A stretch of 64,000 nucleotides of DNA from an uncultured Pseudomonadales bacterium (GCA_958296405.1 OY282519.1:2216132-2280131), one strand, 5' to 3'. Shown: positions 32,334-41,819, counted from the first letter of the stretch. The notes: generated by a model not told the origin, from the letters alone. Made by a program: numbers and translations.

Positions 32334-33827
32334 ATGCGTCTCTTGGAGTTCAGCGCCGCACTGCGGGTCTTCGTCTTGTCCGTCGCGGTTGGCGGCGGCG
32401 CGTCCGTGGCGCACGCCGTCGAACATCAAGTCCCTTTGTTCATCCGCGCAGCCCACGAGACCCAGCAGGGCTTCGTGCGCATCATCAACAGGTCGAACCA
32501 AGCGGGGAACATTCGCGTCACCGCCATAGATGACGAGGGCATGGCGTTTGACCCGTTCACGCTCTCGATGGCGTCTTGGGAGACGCGGCACTTCAACTCC
32601 AACCACTTGGAGAACGGCGACGTGGATAGGGGCTTGCCCGGAGTCGGCAGAGGGAACGGGGACTGGCGGCTGGTGCTGGACAGCGACTTGGACTTGGAGG
32701 TCCTCGCCTACGTCCGCACCCACGACGGCTTCCTGACGGCAATGCATGACACGGCGGACAAGCCGGCAGAGACCTATGTCGTCCCGATCTTCAATCCCGG
32801 CAGCAATACCAGGCAAGTCAGCAAGCTGAGGATCATCAACCCGAGCGACGGCGCGGCGTCAGTCTTGGTGAACGGCGTGGACGATGAGGGCGAAGTGTCC
32901 GAAGCGGTGAGTTTGACGGTGCCGGCCGGCGCCGCGCGGACCTTCACGGCGCTCGACTTGGAGCAGGGCCACCGCCAGCTCGAAGGGCGTTTAAGAGACG
33001 GCACGGGGAAGTGGTCGCTGTTCGTGTCGTCCGAGCGGGACATCGTGGTGATGAGCTTGTTGGAAGGCGCCACGGGGCACCTCACGAACTTGTCAACCAC
33101 CACGGCCGCCGGGGATCGCGCGATTCCGGGGCAGGTTTCCACAACGTACACATACAACGACCTTTTCGCGCTTGATGGGGAACTAGAGGAACCGGCGGGC
33201 ATCGCCCACGCAAGGGGGAGGCTGTATGTGTTGGACAGCTCTCCATCTGTAATAGGCACGCGAGTTGGCCGAAGCGGAGTTTTCGTATACACGTTGGGGG
33301 GACGCAGGACAGCATCCGAAGACTTCCTTTTGGATGACTTCGCCGATGATGTGGGTGCCTTGACCTATGGACGCGATCGTCTCCTTGTAAAGGAGCTCAG
33401 GTTCGACTTGGCAGTGGATGCGTACACGACTGCGGGTGAACGCGACCTCGCTGGGGGGTTCGCCAGCACGATCGGCGGTGCGGACGGGATCGCTCATGCC
33501 GGCGACCGGGTCTACGCCTTCGGCTTCCGCAGGGTTGACGCCTATACAACGTCCGGCAGGCGTATGGTCGATTGGGAGTTTCGTCTTGACCAACAGAACC
33601 GCGATTCGACCGGCGCCGTTCACGTCAACGGTCGGCTCTATGTAGTGGACGCCGCCGACTACAAGGTCTACGCCTATCTGCCGGACGGGAGCCGGGACGA
33701 AGCAGCGGACTTCCCGCTGTTCGAGGGCAACAACGATCCAGTCGGCATCGCATACGCCTCGTCCACCGGGAGCTTCTATGTCTTGGACCGAGCAACCTTG
33801 AGCGTCTTCAGATATGCCGCCAACTAA
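32334..33827 (+). CDS. secreted protein with paired beta-sandwich repeat and beta-propeller-like C-terminus
   Basis: The 497-residue protein starts at ATG 32334 with a Sec signal (residues 1-28, ending VAHA). Residues 30-265 form one repeat unit (QQGFVRIINRSNQAG, DGFLTAMHD, then LRIINPSDGAASVLVNG and GHLTNLST), homologous to the tandem units of the protein at 38232. Residues 275-497 contain five or six blades of about 40 residues (AGIAHARGRLYVLD, DGIAHAGDRVYAF, GAVHVNGRLYVVDA, VGIAYASSTGSFYVLD), suggesting an NHL- or SMP30-like propeller. Likely role: surface or periplasmic binding, ligand unknown. Confidence 0.8.
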   Translation: MRLLEFSAALRVFVLSVAVGGGASVAHAVEHQVPLFIRAAHETQQGFVRIINRSNQAGNIRVTAIDDEGMAFDPFTLSMASWETRHFNSNHLENGDVDRGLPGVGRGNGDWRLVLDSDLDLEVLAYVRTHDGFLTAMHDTADKPAETYVVPIFNPGSNTRQVSKLRIINPSDGAASVLVNGVDDEGEVSEAVSLTVPAGAARTFTALDLEQGHRQLEGRLRDGTGKWSLFVSSERDIVVMSLLEGATGHLTNLSTTTAAGDRAIPGQVSTTYTYNDLFALDGELEEPAGIAHARGRLYVLDSSPSVIGTRVGRSGVFVYTLGGRRTASEDFLLDDFADDVGALTYGRDRLLVKELRFDLAVDAYTTAGERDLAGGFASTIGGADGIAHAGDRVYAFGFRRVDAYTTSGRRMVDWEFRLDQQNRDSTGAVHVNGRLYVVDAADYKVYAYLPDGSRDEAADFPLFEGNNDPVGIAYASSTGSFYVLDRATLSVFRYAAN

Positions 33828-33975
33828 GGATGACGGAACCTGGCCGATGGCTAGCGCCAATGCGCCTTAGCGTGGAAGAGCGTTGGATGTTTGCCCTTCT
33901 CTTGCGCAAAATGGCACATTCGGCCCCGCGCGACGTTGGACATTACAGTTTTCGATCGGAACGGGGAGGCACGCT

Positions 33976-34476
33976 GTGGCCAAGAAAGTCAGGGTAGTCA
34001 GCCAAGACGAAGAGCTGGTGGGGAACATTGTCTGGCTGGCGGTGGTGGGTGGATCTATCTATTTTCTCTATGTGTTCGTCAGCACTTATTGGGAGTCCTT
34101 GTTGATGATCTTGGCTATCGCGTTAGGTGGCTACCTTCTGATTGCGGACAAGCTCTATAGAGGACGTTTGAAAAACAGACTGGCGCGAAGAGATGCTCGT
34201 CTCACGCCGCTTGAGGATGGACGGGAGGATGAGTTCAACCGGTGTATAGCCGAAGTCAACGATCTTGCTCAGGCAGGAATTCAGTTTGACGACATACGTC
34301 GCCGCTTGCTGCTTGATGAAAAGTTCAAACGCGAGGAAGCCTTGGCGGCGCTGGAGGAAGCGCAGGACAAGTGGCCCCGTGCGTCTCTTTTTCTTCTGTG
34401 GCGCGAAGAGAGCATTAAACGCCAGATGTATCCGAACTACAAACACGCGCCGGCGGGTTTCGCGAAATCCAAATGA
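33976..34476 (+). CDS. unknown membrane protein, first gene of envelope operon
   Basis: The 166-residue protein starts at GTG 33976 after GGGGAGG. Two closely spaced membrane helices (about 16-36 and 40-56) precede a charged soluble region of about 100 residues. It has no recognised family. Its last codons overlap the ATG of the OmpA-like gene (ATGA), so the two are translationally coupled. Base composition is more AT-rich than the flanking catabolic genes. Confidence 0.72.
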   Translation: MAKKVRVVSQDEELVGNIVWLAVVGGSIYFLYVFVSTYWESLLMILAIALGGYLLIADKLYRGRLKNRLARRDARLTPLEDGREDEFNRCIAEVNDLAQAGIQFDDIRRRLLLDEKFKREEALAALEEAQDKWPRASLFLLWREESIKRQMYPNYKHAPAGFAKSK

Positions 34477-35483
34477 TTGGAAAAGGACGATCCTGCCCGT
34501 CAATCCGCCGGCTTCGATGCCGACTCTGGGGTTCATGCCTCGCCGTCGTCATCGTCGCAGGCGAAGCCATCGCAGAGGGCGTGGCGCGTCCGTTTTTGAT
34601 TTCCGTGCCGTCTACCGCGGGCGCTCCATCGCGCAGCACCGGGATGGCAGCGCCCGAAGACGCTGCGCTCGAGGCGGACCGTCCCGGGAAGGAGACGAAT
34701 CGGTCCAGCCAAGAGACGCCGGCCGTGAACTGGAGAACCGCGTGCGCCCCCATGCCCCGGTCTTATGCGAAGGATAAGGAGAACATCCGCTTCGAGCACT
34801 GCCTGCGTTCCCTCCGTTTCCTTCGACTAGCCGGAGAACGAGACGTGGCAGCGCCCTTGATAGAGGCTCTCGACCTGACGGCCGGTGCAATTCCCGGAAT
34901 CGACTACGATGTGCCCGCGCTTCGCTTGGCTTGGGAAAACCAGACCTTTTTCGACTCGGACGACGATCAGCTGATCGAAGGCGTGCTGCCGATCCTCGAT
35001 TTCGTCGCCAGCGCTGTGGGTCGAGACATCGGCGACGTGCAACTCTACGTGGTCGGCCACACCGACAGCCGCGGTGCCGACGATTACAACCAAGACCTCT
35101 CACGTCGCCGCGGCAGAGCCGTGGTCGAACGTCTTGGCGTCGCTGGAATCCCCTATCACCAGATGACCTACACCGGGATGGGCGAGCGCCAGCCCGTAGC
35201 GTCCAACAGCACTGAGGCGGGGCAGGCGTTGAATCGACGCGTCGAATTCGTGATTTCGGCCTTTCGCAGGGCAAACCACGAGCTGGTGGCGTTGCGAACT
35301 GCCAACGAAGCTTGGTTGAACGATCACCCCACCCACATCTTGATCCACGACCTGTCTTACAACAGAAGGGTGGAAATTTACGACCTTTCGAACGTCGACG
35401 AGCCCCATGAAGTCTTCGATCTGCCAGAGCCTGTGACGCATTCGATCGAGGAAGGATCATTCGAAGGAGACGCATCCACATGA
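34473..35483 (+). CDS. OmpA/MotB C-terminal domain protein
   Basis: The 336-residue protein has an N-terminal hydrophobic segment (about 17-33, ending AIAEG) that may be a signal or anchor. An unstructured linker follows. The OmpA-like peptidoglycan-binding domain spans about 155-265: FDSDDDQLIEGVLPIL, VVGHTDSRGADDYNQDLSRR and MGERQPVASNSTEAGQALNR. This domain grips diaminopimelate in peptidoglycan. A C-terminal tail of about 70 residues is unassigned. The ATGA overlaps on both sides place it inside a coupled operon with two membrane proteins. Confidence 0.87.
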   Translation: MIGKGRSCPSIRRLRCRLWGSCLAVVIVAGEAIAEGVARPFLISVPSTAGAPSRSTGMAAPEDAALEADRPGKETNRSSQETPAVNWRTACAPMPRSYAKDKENIRFEHCLRSLRFLRLAGERDVAAPLIEALDLTAGAIPGIDYDVPALRLAWENQTFFDSDDDQLIEGVLPILDFVASAVGRDIGDVQLYVVGHTDSRGADDYNQDLSRRRGRAVVERLGVAGIPYHQMTYTGMGERQPVASNSTEAGQALNRRVEFVISAFRRANHELVALRTANEAWLNDHPTHILIHDLSYNRRVEIYDLSNVDEPHEVFDLPEPVTHSIEEGSFEGDAST

Positions 35484-37495
35484 GCGATGAACTATCGCTG
35501 ACCCGCGCGCAGAAAGTGAGAGGCGAGAAGCTTGGCAATGCTCTCGGCGTCGCAGAGAAGAAGAGGGACGACGCCAGCGCAATTTTCGAGGGAGACGAAC
35601 TCTACTCGGAATACACAGAGCGTCACGCTCGGAAAACACACTGGTTGTACGGCCCGCTCCTCCTCGTCGTCGTCGGCCTCGAGTGGATGATCAATTACGC
35701 ATCATTTCTTGCCTTCCTCAATGTGCCGATGTTTGCCGCGGGGTCCACGATCTTGGTCGCCGGCATAGTCGCCTGGGCGAGCCATGTCCACGGCACTCTG
35801 ACTAGGCAACCACTCGAGCGCGAGAAGGTCACTCCACACCACGAAAGACATGACAGCGGTAAGGTGACCATCTTTATCGTCGCGTCCGTTTTGCTCTTGC
35901 TCGCGTTCTTCCTAGTTGGAGGAACACGGTACTTCTGGATCAAGGACTTGAGTGAACTCGGCGTCGCGGTATCCGTTTGGCCTAAGGTTGGGATGACTGT
36001 AATCACCAACGTGCTCGTCTGGGCGGGCGGTGGCTTTGTTGCATACCATTTCCACAGCGAAGGTCAATACACGAAACTGCAAAATGACTACGAGAAAGCC
36101 CAACGTGCCTACGAGATCCAAAAGGAGAAGTTCGATAGGTTCCGTAGCAAGTTAGTCGCCAGTCGACCCGACGAGCAGAAAGAAGAATTGCAAAAGCGCA
36201 CTATAGAGTGGGTCAAGAACGCATACGCAGATAGCGCATATGCAAATGCCATGCTCTTGTGTGCTTTTGCGATGGTCTTCTTTGGGGCGGCGGCAGAAGC
36301 GCAGCTGCTCGGCGGGGAGTACGACATCGACCAATTCTGCGCCGATGAGAATGTTGCCGCGGCTGCGCCATTCCGTCGCACTGTCGTGTACATCGATCAG
36401 GCTATGGTGGTCCCATCGGGCATCGAACCCGCCCCGTCGTCCCCATCGGAGCAAGAAGATTGGCAACGATCCCTTGCTGTGGCGCTGTCAGACAGCGATT
36501 GGTACCAGCAGCTCGAGGCGAAGCTCCGCGCCAGCCTGCTGCCATCGGAACATGTGTCGGTGGTTGGCGTGGCGGCACACCAAGGCGCAACGCACGAACT
36601 TGCTGAGTTTTGCTGGCCGGGATACAGCAGAACGCAACAGTTGGAGATTGAGTCGAGGGGCTTTTTGCGTTTCTTCGAATCCGACCCAATCGACGATCTG
36701 AAGACCCAACGCCAAGTCGCGTTTGCGCGGATTCGTCAAGCGATCGCGGAACGAATGTCGGGCTCGGCTCCAACCGCAACGACGAGACAGTATGTGAAGG
36801 CGCTATCCCGTGATGAAGGGCGCCTGCGCAGCCAGCGCGGCGACTTCGTGCGGGCGATTTGGCACGCGGGCATGATCGAGGAGTCGGAATACGGCTCGAT
36901 TGCCAAGACCAACGCGCCACGCGAGCTCGCCAAGCAGGCAGTGGAACGCACTTCGCTGCGGCTAGGAGGTGCCGCCTTCCACGTCTATGGCGTTGAAGAT
37001 GGTGGACTGCGCGACAAAGCGCAGACGTTTTGGGAAGAGCTCATCAACGCCGGCGGCGGATACCTCGCCACCTTTGGTCGGGATCTGGCGCTTGTTGGGG
37101 AAGTGCCGGAAGCGATGCATGAACTGCGGCTTGAAATCGAAGTGCCGTCCCCTGGCAAGCCCGTCCGTCGCGGCCGAGCCGCCTTGCTTGTCGCGCAGGG
37201 AGGGGAGATCGTCGACGGTTCGGTGGTGGTCGCCGGTGCGTTCAGGTCGGCTCTCGGAGGCGTTTTCACCTGCGAGGCGGCGCAGACGGCCTGTGCCGCA
37301 AGCTGCGCTTTGCGGGCGGAAACCAAGCGATCCGTCCTCTTCAAGAGCCTGCCACACGAAACCATCGAGCTCGACGGCACCGCGGGTGACCTGCGCGGCT
37401 ACATCGGCGAACCAGACGAGGGGGGCGCCAACAGTGCCCACGCCGCGATGACGGCAAAGACGGCTGGCTGCGAGGAAGCGCCTCCAGAAGCGTAA
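35480..37495 (+). CDS. large polytopic membrane protein of unknown family
   Basis: The 671-residue protein has predicted helices near 55-75, 78-100, 128-147, 166-190 and 256-273, with a charged coiled-coil segment (about 195-245) between the fourth and fifth. The remaining 400 residues look globular and extracytoplasmic; RRTVVYIDQAM and HVSVVGVAAHQG are beta-alpha-like. The tail contains four to five Cys (FTCEAAQTACAASC) and ends near TAGCEEA. I recognise no known domain. It is coupled to the OmpA-like gene by a four-base overlap and followed 44 bp later by a lipoprotein gene. Confidence 0.75.
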   Translation: MSDELSLTRAQKVRGEKLGNALGVAEKKRDDASAIFEGDELYSEYTERHARKTHWLYGPLLLVVVGLEWMINYASFLAFLNVPMFAAGSTILVAGIVAWASHVHGTLTRQPLEREKVTPHHERHDSGKVTIFIVASVLLLLAFFLVGGTRYFWIKDLSELGVAVSVWPKVGMTVITNVLVWAGGGFVAYHFHSEGQYTKLQNDYEKAQRAYEIQKEKFDRFRSKLVASRPDEQKEELQKRTIEWVKNAYADSAYANAMLLCAFAMVFFGAAAEAQLLGGEYDIDQFCADENVAAAAPFRRTVVYIDQAMVVPSGIEPAPSSPSEQEDWQRSLAVALSDSDWYQQLEAKLRASLLPSEHVSVVGVAAHQGATHELAEFCWPGYSRTQQLEIESRGFLRFFESDPIDDLKTQRQVAFARIRQAIAERMSGSAPTATTRQYVKALSRDEGRLRSQRGDFVRAIWHAGMIEESEYGSIAKTNAPRELAKQAVERTSLRLGGAAFHVYGVEDGGLRDKAQTFWEELINAGGGYLATFGRDLALVGEVPEAMHELRLEIEVPSPGKPVRRGRAALLVAQGGEIVDGSVVVAGAFRSALGGVFTCEAAQTACAASCALRAETKRSVLFKSLPHETIELDGTAGDLRGYIGEPDEGGANSAHAAMTAKTAGCEEAPPEA

Positions 37496-37539
37496 GTGCA
37501 TCAAGGACTCTTGAGACGGAAAAAGACGGAGAGATAAGG

Positions 37540-38091
37540 ATGAGGAAACGATTTGCAGGCGCAGCCATGATGCTAGGCGTGAGCATGGTTTTGCTGAGCG
37601 GGTGCGCAACCACCGGACGCTCGAACGCTGAGGTGGCTTGCACGACGGCGTTGCTGCTCGGCGCTGTCGCGGGGGCCGTCATCGACGACGAGAAAGGGGC
37701 GCTCATAGGCTTGGCGGTCGGTGGGTTGGGTTGCGCTGTCTACCGCTACCTCAATGAAAGGCAGGTCGCCGAGATGTCTGATCGCACCCTCGAACTGCTT
37801 GCCGAGTCGGAGCCCGAGGAAACCATTGACGCGCAGTTCATGCTGTCGGCGGCTGATGGGGCCTCGCGCCCGGTTGTCAGTTTCAGCGCCGGCGCGGCGG
37901 TTGAGCCGTCGGCCTTGCTTGACGACCAGACTATCGCCCGTGCGGGAGGCAGCGACTTTGTTTACTGCCGGGAAGCGAGCAGGGAAGTGCGGCCGAGCCT
38001 AGGTGCGACGGATGCCCTAGTAGATGAATCCGTCGACTGTCTCAAAGCCAACGGCGAGTTCGTGACAGTTTCCCGAAGAGATGCGGTTTGA
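37540..38091 (+). CDS. glycine-zipper-type lipoprotein
   Basis: The 183-residue protein has a lipoprotein signal (MRKRFAGAAMMLGV to LLSGC, Cys at 22). A Gly/Ala-rich hydrophobic stretch over about 40-66 (LLGAVAGAVIDDEKGALIGLAVGG) is of the glycine-zipper type seen in outer-membrane lipoproteins. The rest is an acidic soluble domain. It probably ends the four-gene envelope operon. Confidence 0.72.
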   Translation: MRKRFAGAAMMLGVSMVLLSGCATTGRSNAEVACTTALLLGAVAGAVIDDEKGALIGLAVGGLGCAVYRYLNERQVAEMSDRTLELLAESEPEETIDAQFMLSAADGASRPVVSFSAGAAVEPSALLDDQTIARAGGSDFVYCREASREVRPSLGATDALVDESVDCLKANGEFVTVSRRDAV

Positions 38092-38231
38092 TTTGAGGCA
38101 TGGGCCACATTCCAGCCAAGGGGCGTGGGCAGGCAAGCGGACTGGGCAGGCAAGCGGACAGCCTTCGCGCCGCTTTGGACACGCGCGGCGCGGCTCTTCC
38201 CGCACATTTGACGAAATGGACACTTGAACCG

Positions 38232-40844
38232 ATGAAACGCACCGTCGCAACGGCCGTGTTCGCTTTGGCGGCCGCGTTGCCGCCGGCGACGGCTCACGCG
38301 CAAGATGCGTCGTCGGCGGTTTCCGTTCCGTTGATGCTGCCGGCCTCCGATGCCGTGCGGCAGAGCTTCGTGCGCCTCATCAACGAGTCCAGTGAAGCCG
38401 GTGCCGTGCGCATCGTCGCCGTGGACGACGGCGGGAACGCCGCAGACCCGATTGAGGTTCGCTTGGCGGCCAACTCCGTCCTTCACTTCAATTCCGGCGA
38501 CCTCACCAACGGGAACGCGAGCAAGGGCATCAACGATGGGATCGGCTCGCCGCGTGAGGGAAGCTGGCGGCTGCGCGTCGAAACCGCCTTGTCCCAAGTT
38601 CGGGTGTTTTCCTTCATTCGCACGAGGGACGGGTTCCTGACGCCCATGCAGGGCGTGTTGCCGAGGGACGCCCAAGGGCGGCTGTTGGCGCGGACGATCA
38701 ATCCGGCCAGCAACCGCAACCAGCGCAGCTCCCTGCGCCTCGTCAACGCTGGCGCAAGCCCCGAACGGGTGAGCATCGCCGGCGTCGATGATGCGGGGCG
38801 CCGCGCCGGGCCGGTGACTTTGACGTTGGCGGCCGGGCAGTCCCGCACCCTGTCGGCGGTTGAGCTTGAGGAAGGCGCACCGGGCATGGAAGGAACGCTC
38901 GGTGACGGCGCGGGCAAGTGGCAACTGCTGGTGACCGCTTCGCAGGCTGTCATGGGCATGGCCCTGCTGGAAACGTCCGGAGGGCACATCACAAACCTTT
39001 CGACGGCAGGCGTTTTGGCAGCGGAAGGCGACGGCACATCGGGCGGCGCCGGTGGCGTTTCCGTTCCGTTGATGCTGCCGGCCGCCGATGCCGTGCGGCA
39101 GAGCTTCGTGCGCCTCATCAACGAGTCCGATGAAGCCGGCGCCGCGCACATCGTCGCCGTGGACGATGGCGGGAACGCCGCGGGGCCGATCACCATCCGC
39201 TTGGCCGCCGACTCCGTCCTTCACTTCAATTCCGGCGACCTCACCGACGGGAACGCGAGCAAGGGCATCGACGACGGGATTGGCGTGCCGCGTGAGGGAA
39301 GCTGGCGGCTGCGCGTCGAGACGGCGTTGTCCCAAGTTCGGGTGCTTTCCTTCATTCGCACGAGGGACGGATTCCTGACGGCCATGCAGGGCGTGTTGCC
39401 AAGGGACGCCCAAGGGCGGCTGTTGGCGCGGACGATCAATCCCGCCAGCAACCCCCGCCAGCGCAGCTCGCTGCGCCTCGTCAACACTGGCGCAAGCGCC
39501 GAACGGGTGAGCATCGCCGGCGTCGATGATGCGGGGAGCCGCGCCGGGCCGATGACTTTGACGTTGGCGGCCGGGCGGTCCCGCACCCTGTCGGCAGTTG
39601 AGCTTGAAGAAGGCGCGCGGGGCATTGAGGGAATGCTCGGCGACGGCGCGGGCAAGTGGCAACTGCTGGTGACCGCTTCGCAAGCGGTGATGGGAATGGC
39701 GCTGCTGGAAACGTCTGGGGGGCACATCACAAACCTTTCGACGGCAGGCGTTATGGCCGCGGAAGGCCTCGGCACATCGAGCGGGCCGGTGGTGGTGACG
39801 GTGATGCCCAACCGTTCTCTAGCCAGTGGCGAAGACGCCACCTCGGATCTATCCGTCCACTTCTCCGACGATCAAGCGCTCGTCTACGAGGCGTCTTCCA
39901 GCGACGCGGAAGTGGTGCGCGTGAGCGTGACGGGTATTGCGCTGACGTTGATGCCGGTGGCGGAGGGGAGCGCGACGGTGACAGTGACGGCTCGCGACCC
40001 CGACGGCAACTCCGTCTCACAGACGTTCTCGGTGACGGTGAGGTCGTCGCAAGGGCTCGGAATCGGGGAGAGGTTCCGCGACTGCGACGCGTGCCCGGAG
40101 ATGGTGGTGGTGCCAACGGGGACGTTCATGATGGGCGCGCCGGTGTCGGAGGTCGGTTCGGAAGACAGGGAGCGTCCGGTGCATGCGGTGTCGGTTCCGT
40201 CGTTCGCGGCGGGCGTGTACGAGGTGACGTTCGCGGAGTGGGACGCGTGCGTGGCGGATGGCGGCTGCGGCGGCTACCGGCCTCACGACGGGCCCTTGCA
40301 CGAAGAAGGCTCGGGCCGCTGGGGCCGCGGCAACCGGCCAGTGATCAATGTGAGTTGGCACGATGCCAAACGCTACGTTGAGTGGCTGTCGGGGAGGACG
40401 GGCGAGTCGTACCGTTTGCTGAGCGAGTCGGAGTGGGAGTATGCGGCTCGCGCGGGCACCAGCACGGCGTACAACTGGGGGAACGAGGTCGGCGTCAACC
40501 GGGCCAACTGCTGGGGCTGCGGCAGCCGGTGGGACGATGACAGGACTGCGCCGGTGGGCAGCTTCGACGCGAACGCTTGGGGTCTGCACGACGTGCATGG
40601 GAACGTGTGGGAGTGGACGGAGGACTGCTGGAACGAGAACTACGTGGGAGCGCCGAGCGATGGCAGCGCGTGGCTGACGGGCGATTGTGGCGCGCGCGTC
40701 TGGCGCAGCGGTTCTTGGAACGACCATCCCTCGGGCCATTCCTCGGATCTTCGCGCCGCGACCCGAAGCGGGATTTCCACCGACGCCGACATCGAAGATT
40801 ACGGGGACATCGTCGGGTTCCGTGTGGCCCGGATGCTCCGATGA
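38232..40844 (+). CDS. secreted multidomain protein: two large repeats, Ig-like domain and FGE-like domain
   Basis: The 870-residue protein starts at ATG 38232 with a signal peptide (cleaved near THAQ, residue 23). Residues 30-275 and 276-518 are near-identical repeat units, each built of two related beta-sandwich subdomains (RQSFVRLINES and SSLRLVN). Residues about 520-605 look like an immunoglobulin/cadherin-type domain (SVHFSDDQALVYEASSSD). Residues about 612-870 form an FGE-sulfatase-type domain (YRLLSESEWEYAARAGTS, HDVHGNVWEWTEDCW, VGFRVARML). The catalytic Cys pair of true formylglycine enzymes is missing (DLRAATRSGI), so it is probably a binding fold. One repeat unit is shared with the protein at 32334. 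Confidence 0.87.
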   Translation: MKRTVATAVFALAAALPPATAHAQDASSAVSVPLMLPASDAVRQSFVRLINESSEAGAVRIVAVDDGGNAADPIEVRLAANSVLHFNSGDLTNGNASKGINDGIGSPREGSWRLRVETALSQVRVFSFIRTRDGFLTPMQGVLPRDAQGRLLARTINPASNRNQRSSLRLVNAGASPERVSIAGVDDAGRRAGPVTLTLAAGQSRTLSAVELEEGAPGMEGTLGDGAGKWQLLVTASQAVMGMALLETSGGHITNLSTAGVLAAEGDGTSGGAGGVSVPLMLPAADAVRQSFVRLINESDEAGAAHIVAVDDGGNAAGPITIRLAADSVLHFNSGDLTDGNASKGIDDGIGVPREGSWRLRVETALSQVRVLSFIRTRDGFLTAMQGVLPRDAQGRLLARTINPASNPRQRSSLRLVNTGASAERVSIAGVDDAGSRAGPMTLTLAAGRSRTLSAVELEEGARGIEGMLGDGAGKWQLLVTASQAVMGMALLETSGGHITNLSTAGVMAAEGLGTSSGPVVVTVMPNRSLASGEDATSDLSVHFSDDQALVYEASSSDAEVVRVSVTGIALTLMPVAEGSATVTVTARDPDGNSVSQTFSVTVRSSQGLGIGERFRDCDACPEMVVVPTGTFMMGAPVSEVGSEDRERPVHAVSVPSFAAGVYEVTFAEWDACVADGGCGGYRPHDGPLHEEGSGRWGRGNRPVINVSWHDAKRYVEWLSGRTGESYRLLSESEWEYAARAGTSTAYNWGNEVGVNRANCWGCGSRWDDDRTAPVGSFDANAWGLHDVHGNVWEWTEDCWNENYVGAPSDGSAWLTGDCGARVWRSGSWNDHPSGHSSDLRAATRSGISTDADIEDYGDIVGFRVARMLR
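38319..39785 (+). repeat. tandem 738-bp coding repeats
   Basis: Unit 1 starts at 38319 and unit 2 at 39057 with an exact period of 738 bases (246 codons). The two are visibly near-identical at nucleotide level, indicating recent duplication or ongoing gene conversion. Homologous recombination between them could delete or amplify units. Confidence 0.9.
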
Positions 40845-40951
40845 GTCTTTGCCTCCTTGCCACGGGTCTCGGACGCGCCTTAGGGGCCGACCGCGCAGCC
40901 GCTTCCAGCCAGACTGTGCCACGAAACGGAGCCACAGAAGGACGTCAAACC

Positions 40952-41290
40952 ATGAGAAGACGAATCGCGGAGACGCTGGCGCTTGTGCTTGTTCCACTGC
41001 TCAGTGGGTGCGGGACAAGTGCTGGCGACGAGTACGTAGGTGAATGGTCACACGGAGCACGTCAGAGACTCGAAATCACTCGCCAAGGTGAGAGCACGTT
41101 CGAGGTTGAGACCCGTTACAAGGATACCTTCGTCGGCCTGTGGCACAAAAATTGGCACAAGGCGACATTGAACGACGACGGAACGCTGATGATGCGAGTG
41201 TACGGCCGGGACGTGCCGCTAGTCATCGACGAAGTTTCGGGGAAACTCACTCGGGGTGGTGACGAGTACATACGGTCACCGCGCTCATGA
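40952..41290 (+). CDS. small lipoprotein
   Basis: The 112-residue protein starts at ATG 40952 with a lipoprotein signal (MRRRIAETLALVLVPLLSGC). The mature part (VGEWSHGARQRLEITRQGES, TLMMRVYGRDVPLVIDEVSG) looks like a small beta-barrel or lipocalin-like sandwich; no family is assigned. Its stop overlaps the ATG of the next small gene (ATGA). Confidence 0.7.
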   Translation: MRRRIAETLALVLVPLLSGCGTSAGDEYVGEWSHGARQRLEITRQGESTFEVETRYKDTFVGLWHKNWHKATLNDDGTLMMRVYGRDVPLVIDEVSGKLTRGGDEYIRSPRS

Positions 41291-41451
41291 TTGCCAGCAA
41301 GCAGGGCCGCACCGAAGCAGCCGAGGCGCTGTGGGAAGCCGGCGCCGACGTTGACGCCCAAGACTCCAATGGCCGTACCGTGCTCATGTGGGCGGCCATT
41401 GTAGGCAATGCCGAATCTGTCAAATCGCTACTGGAAGGAGTCGACCAATGA
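41287..41451 (+). CDS. 54-residue ankyrin-repeat mini-protein
   Basis: The short gene starts at ATG 41287 inside the previous stop and ends at TGA 41449-41451, itself overlapping the next ATG. The product carries one and a half ankyrin repeats (GRTEAAEALWEAGADVDAQD, then GRTVLMWAAIVGNAESVKSL). It has no signal peptide. The four-base overlaps on both sides support real translation. It could instead be a remnant of a longer ankyrin gene. Ankyrin repeats mediate protein binding. Confidence 0.65.
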   Translation: MIASKQGRTEAAEALWEAGADVDAQDSNGRTVLMWAAIVGNAESVKSLLEGVDQ

Positions 41452-41819
41452 ACCAACCGTCAACCTGGTCGGCGCGGGGCATGTCCAAGGGCGTGTTCCT
41501 CGCGATGTTCCTGATCCCGTTCGTTCTCACCTACGTCGTCGGCTGGTTGAGCCCTCTGATCGGACTGGTCGGAGTCGCGACCGGGGACGGAGGCGGCTGG
41601 ATCGCCTCGAAGCTCGTGCATGCCGTCTTGTACATCTGGATGGCGGGCGCGTCGTGGGCGCGGGGCGCTGCCAACGGCAGCAAGTGGGCCGCCGCACTTC
41701 CGCTCACGGCAGGGGTGTTCGACGTGTTCCTCGCCTTTGTGCCGTTCGTGCCCACGGTCTTGAACATCGTCGCGCTGGTGGTCGGCGTGCAAAACGGCCG
41801 CGCTGCCGCCGCCAGATGA
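41448..41819 (+). CDS. small membrane protein
   Basis: The 123-residue hydrophobic protein starts at ATG 41448 (MNQPSTWSARGMSKGVFLAM). It has three or four predicted helices (about 15-35, 50-70, 76-110) and no recognised family. It is translationally coupled to the ankyrin mini-protein and is the third member of a three-gene unit. Confidence 0.62.
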   Translation: MNQPSTWSARGMSKGVFLAMFLIPFVLTYVVGWLSPLIGLVGVATGDGGGWIASKLVHAVLYIWMAGASWARGAANGSKWAAALPLTAGVFDVFLAFVPFVPTVLNIVALVVGVQNGRAAAAR

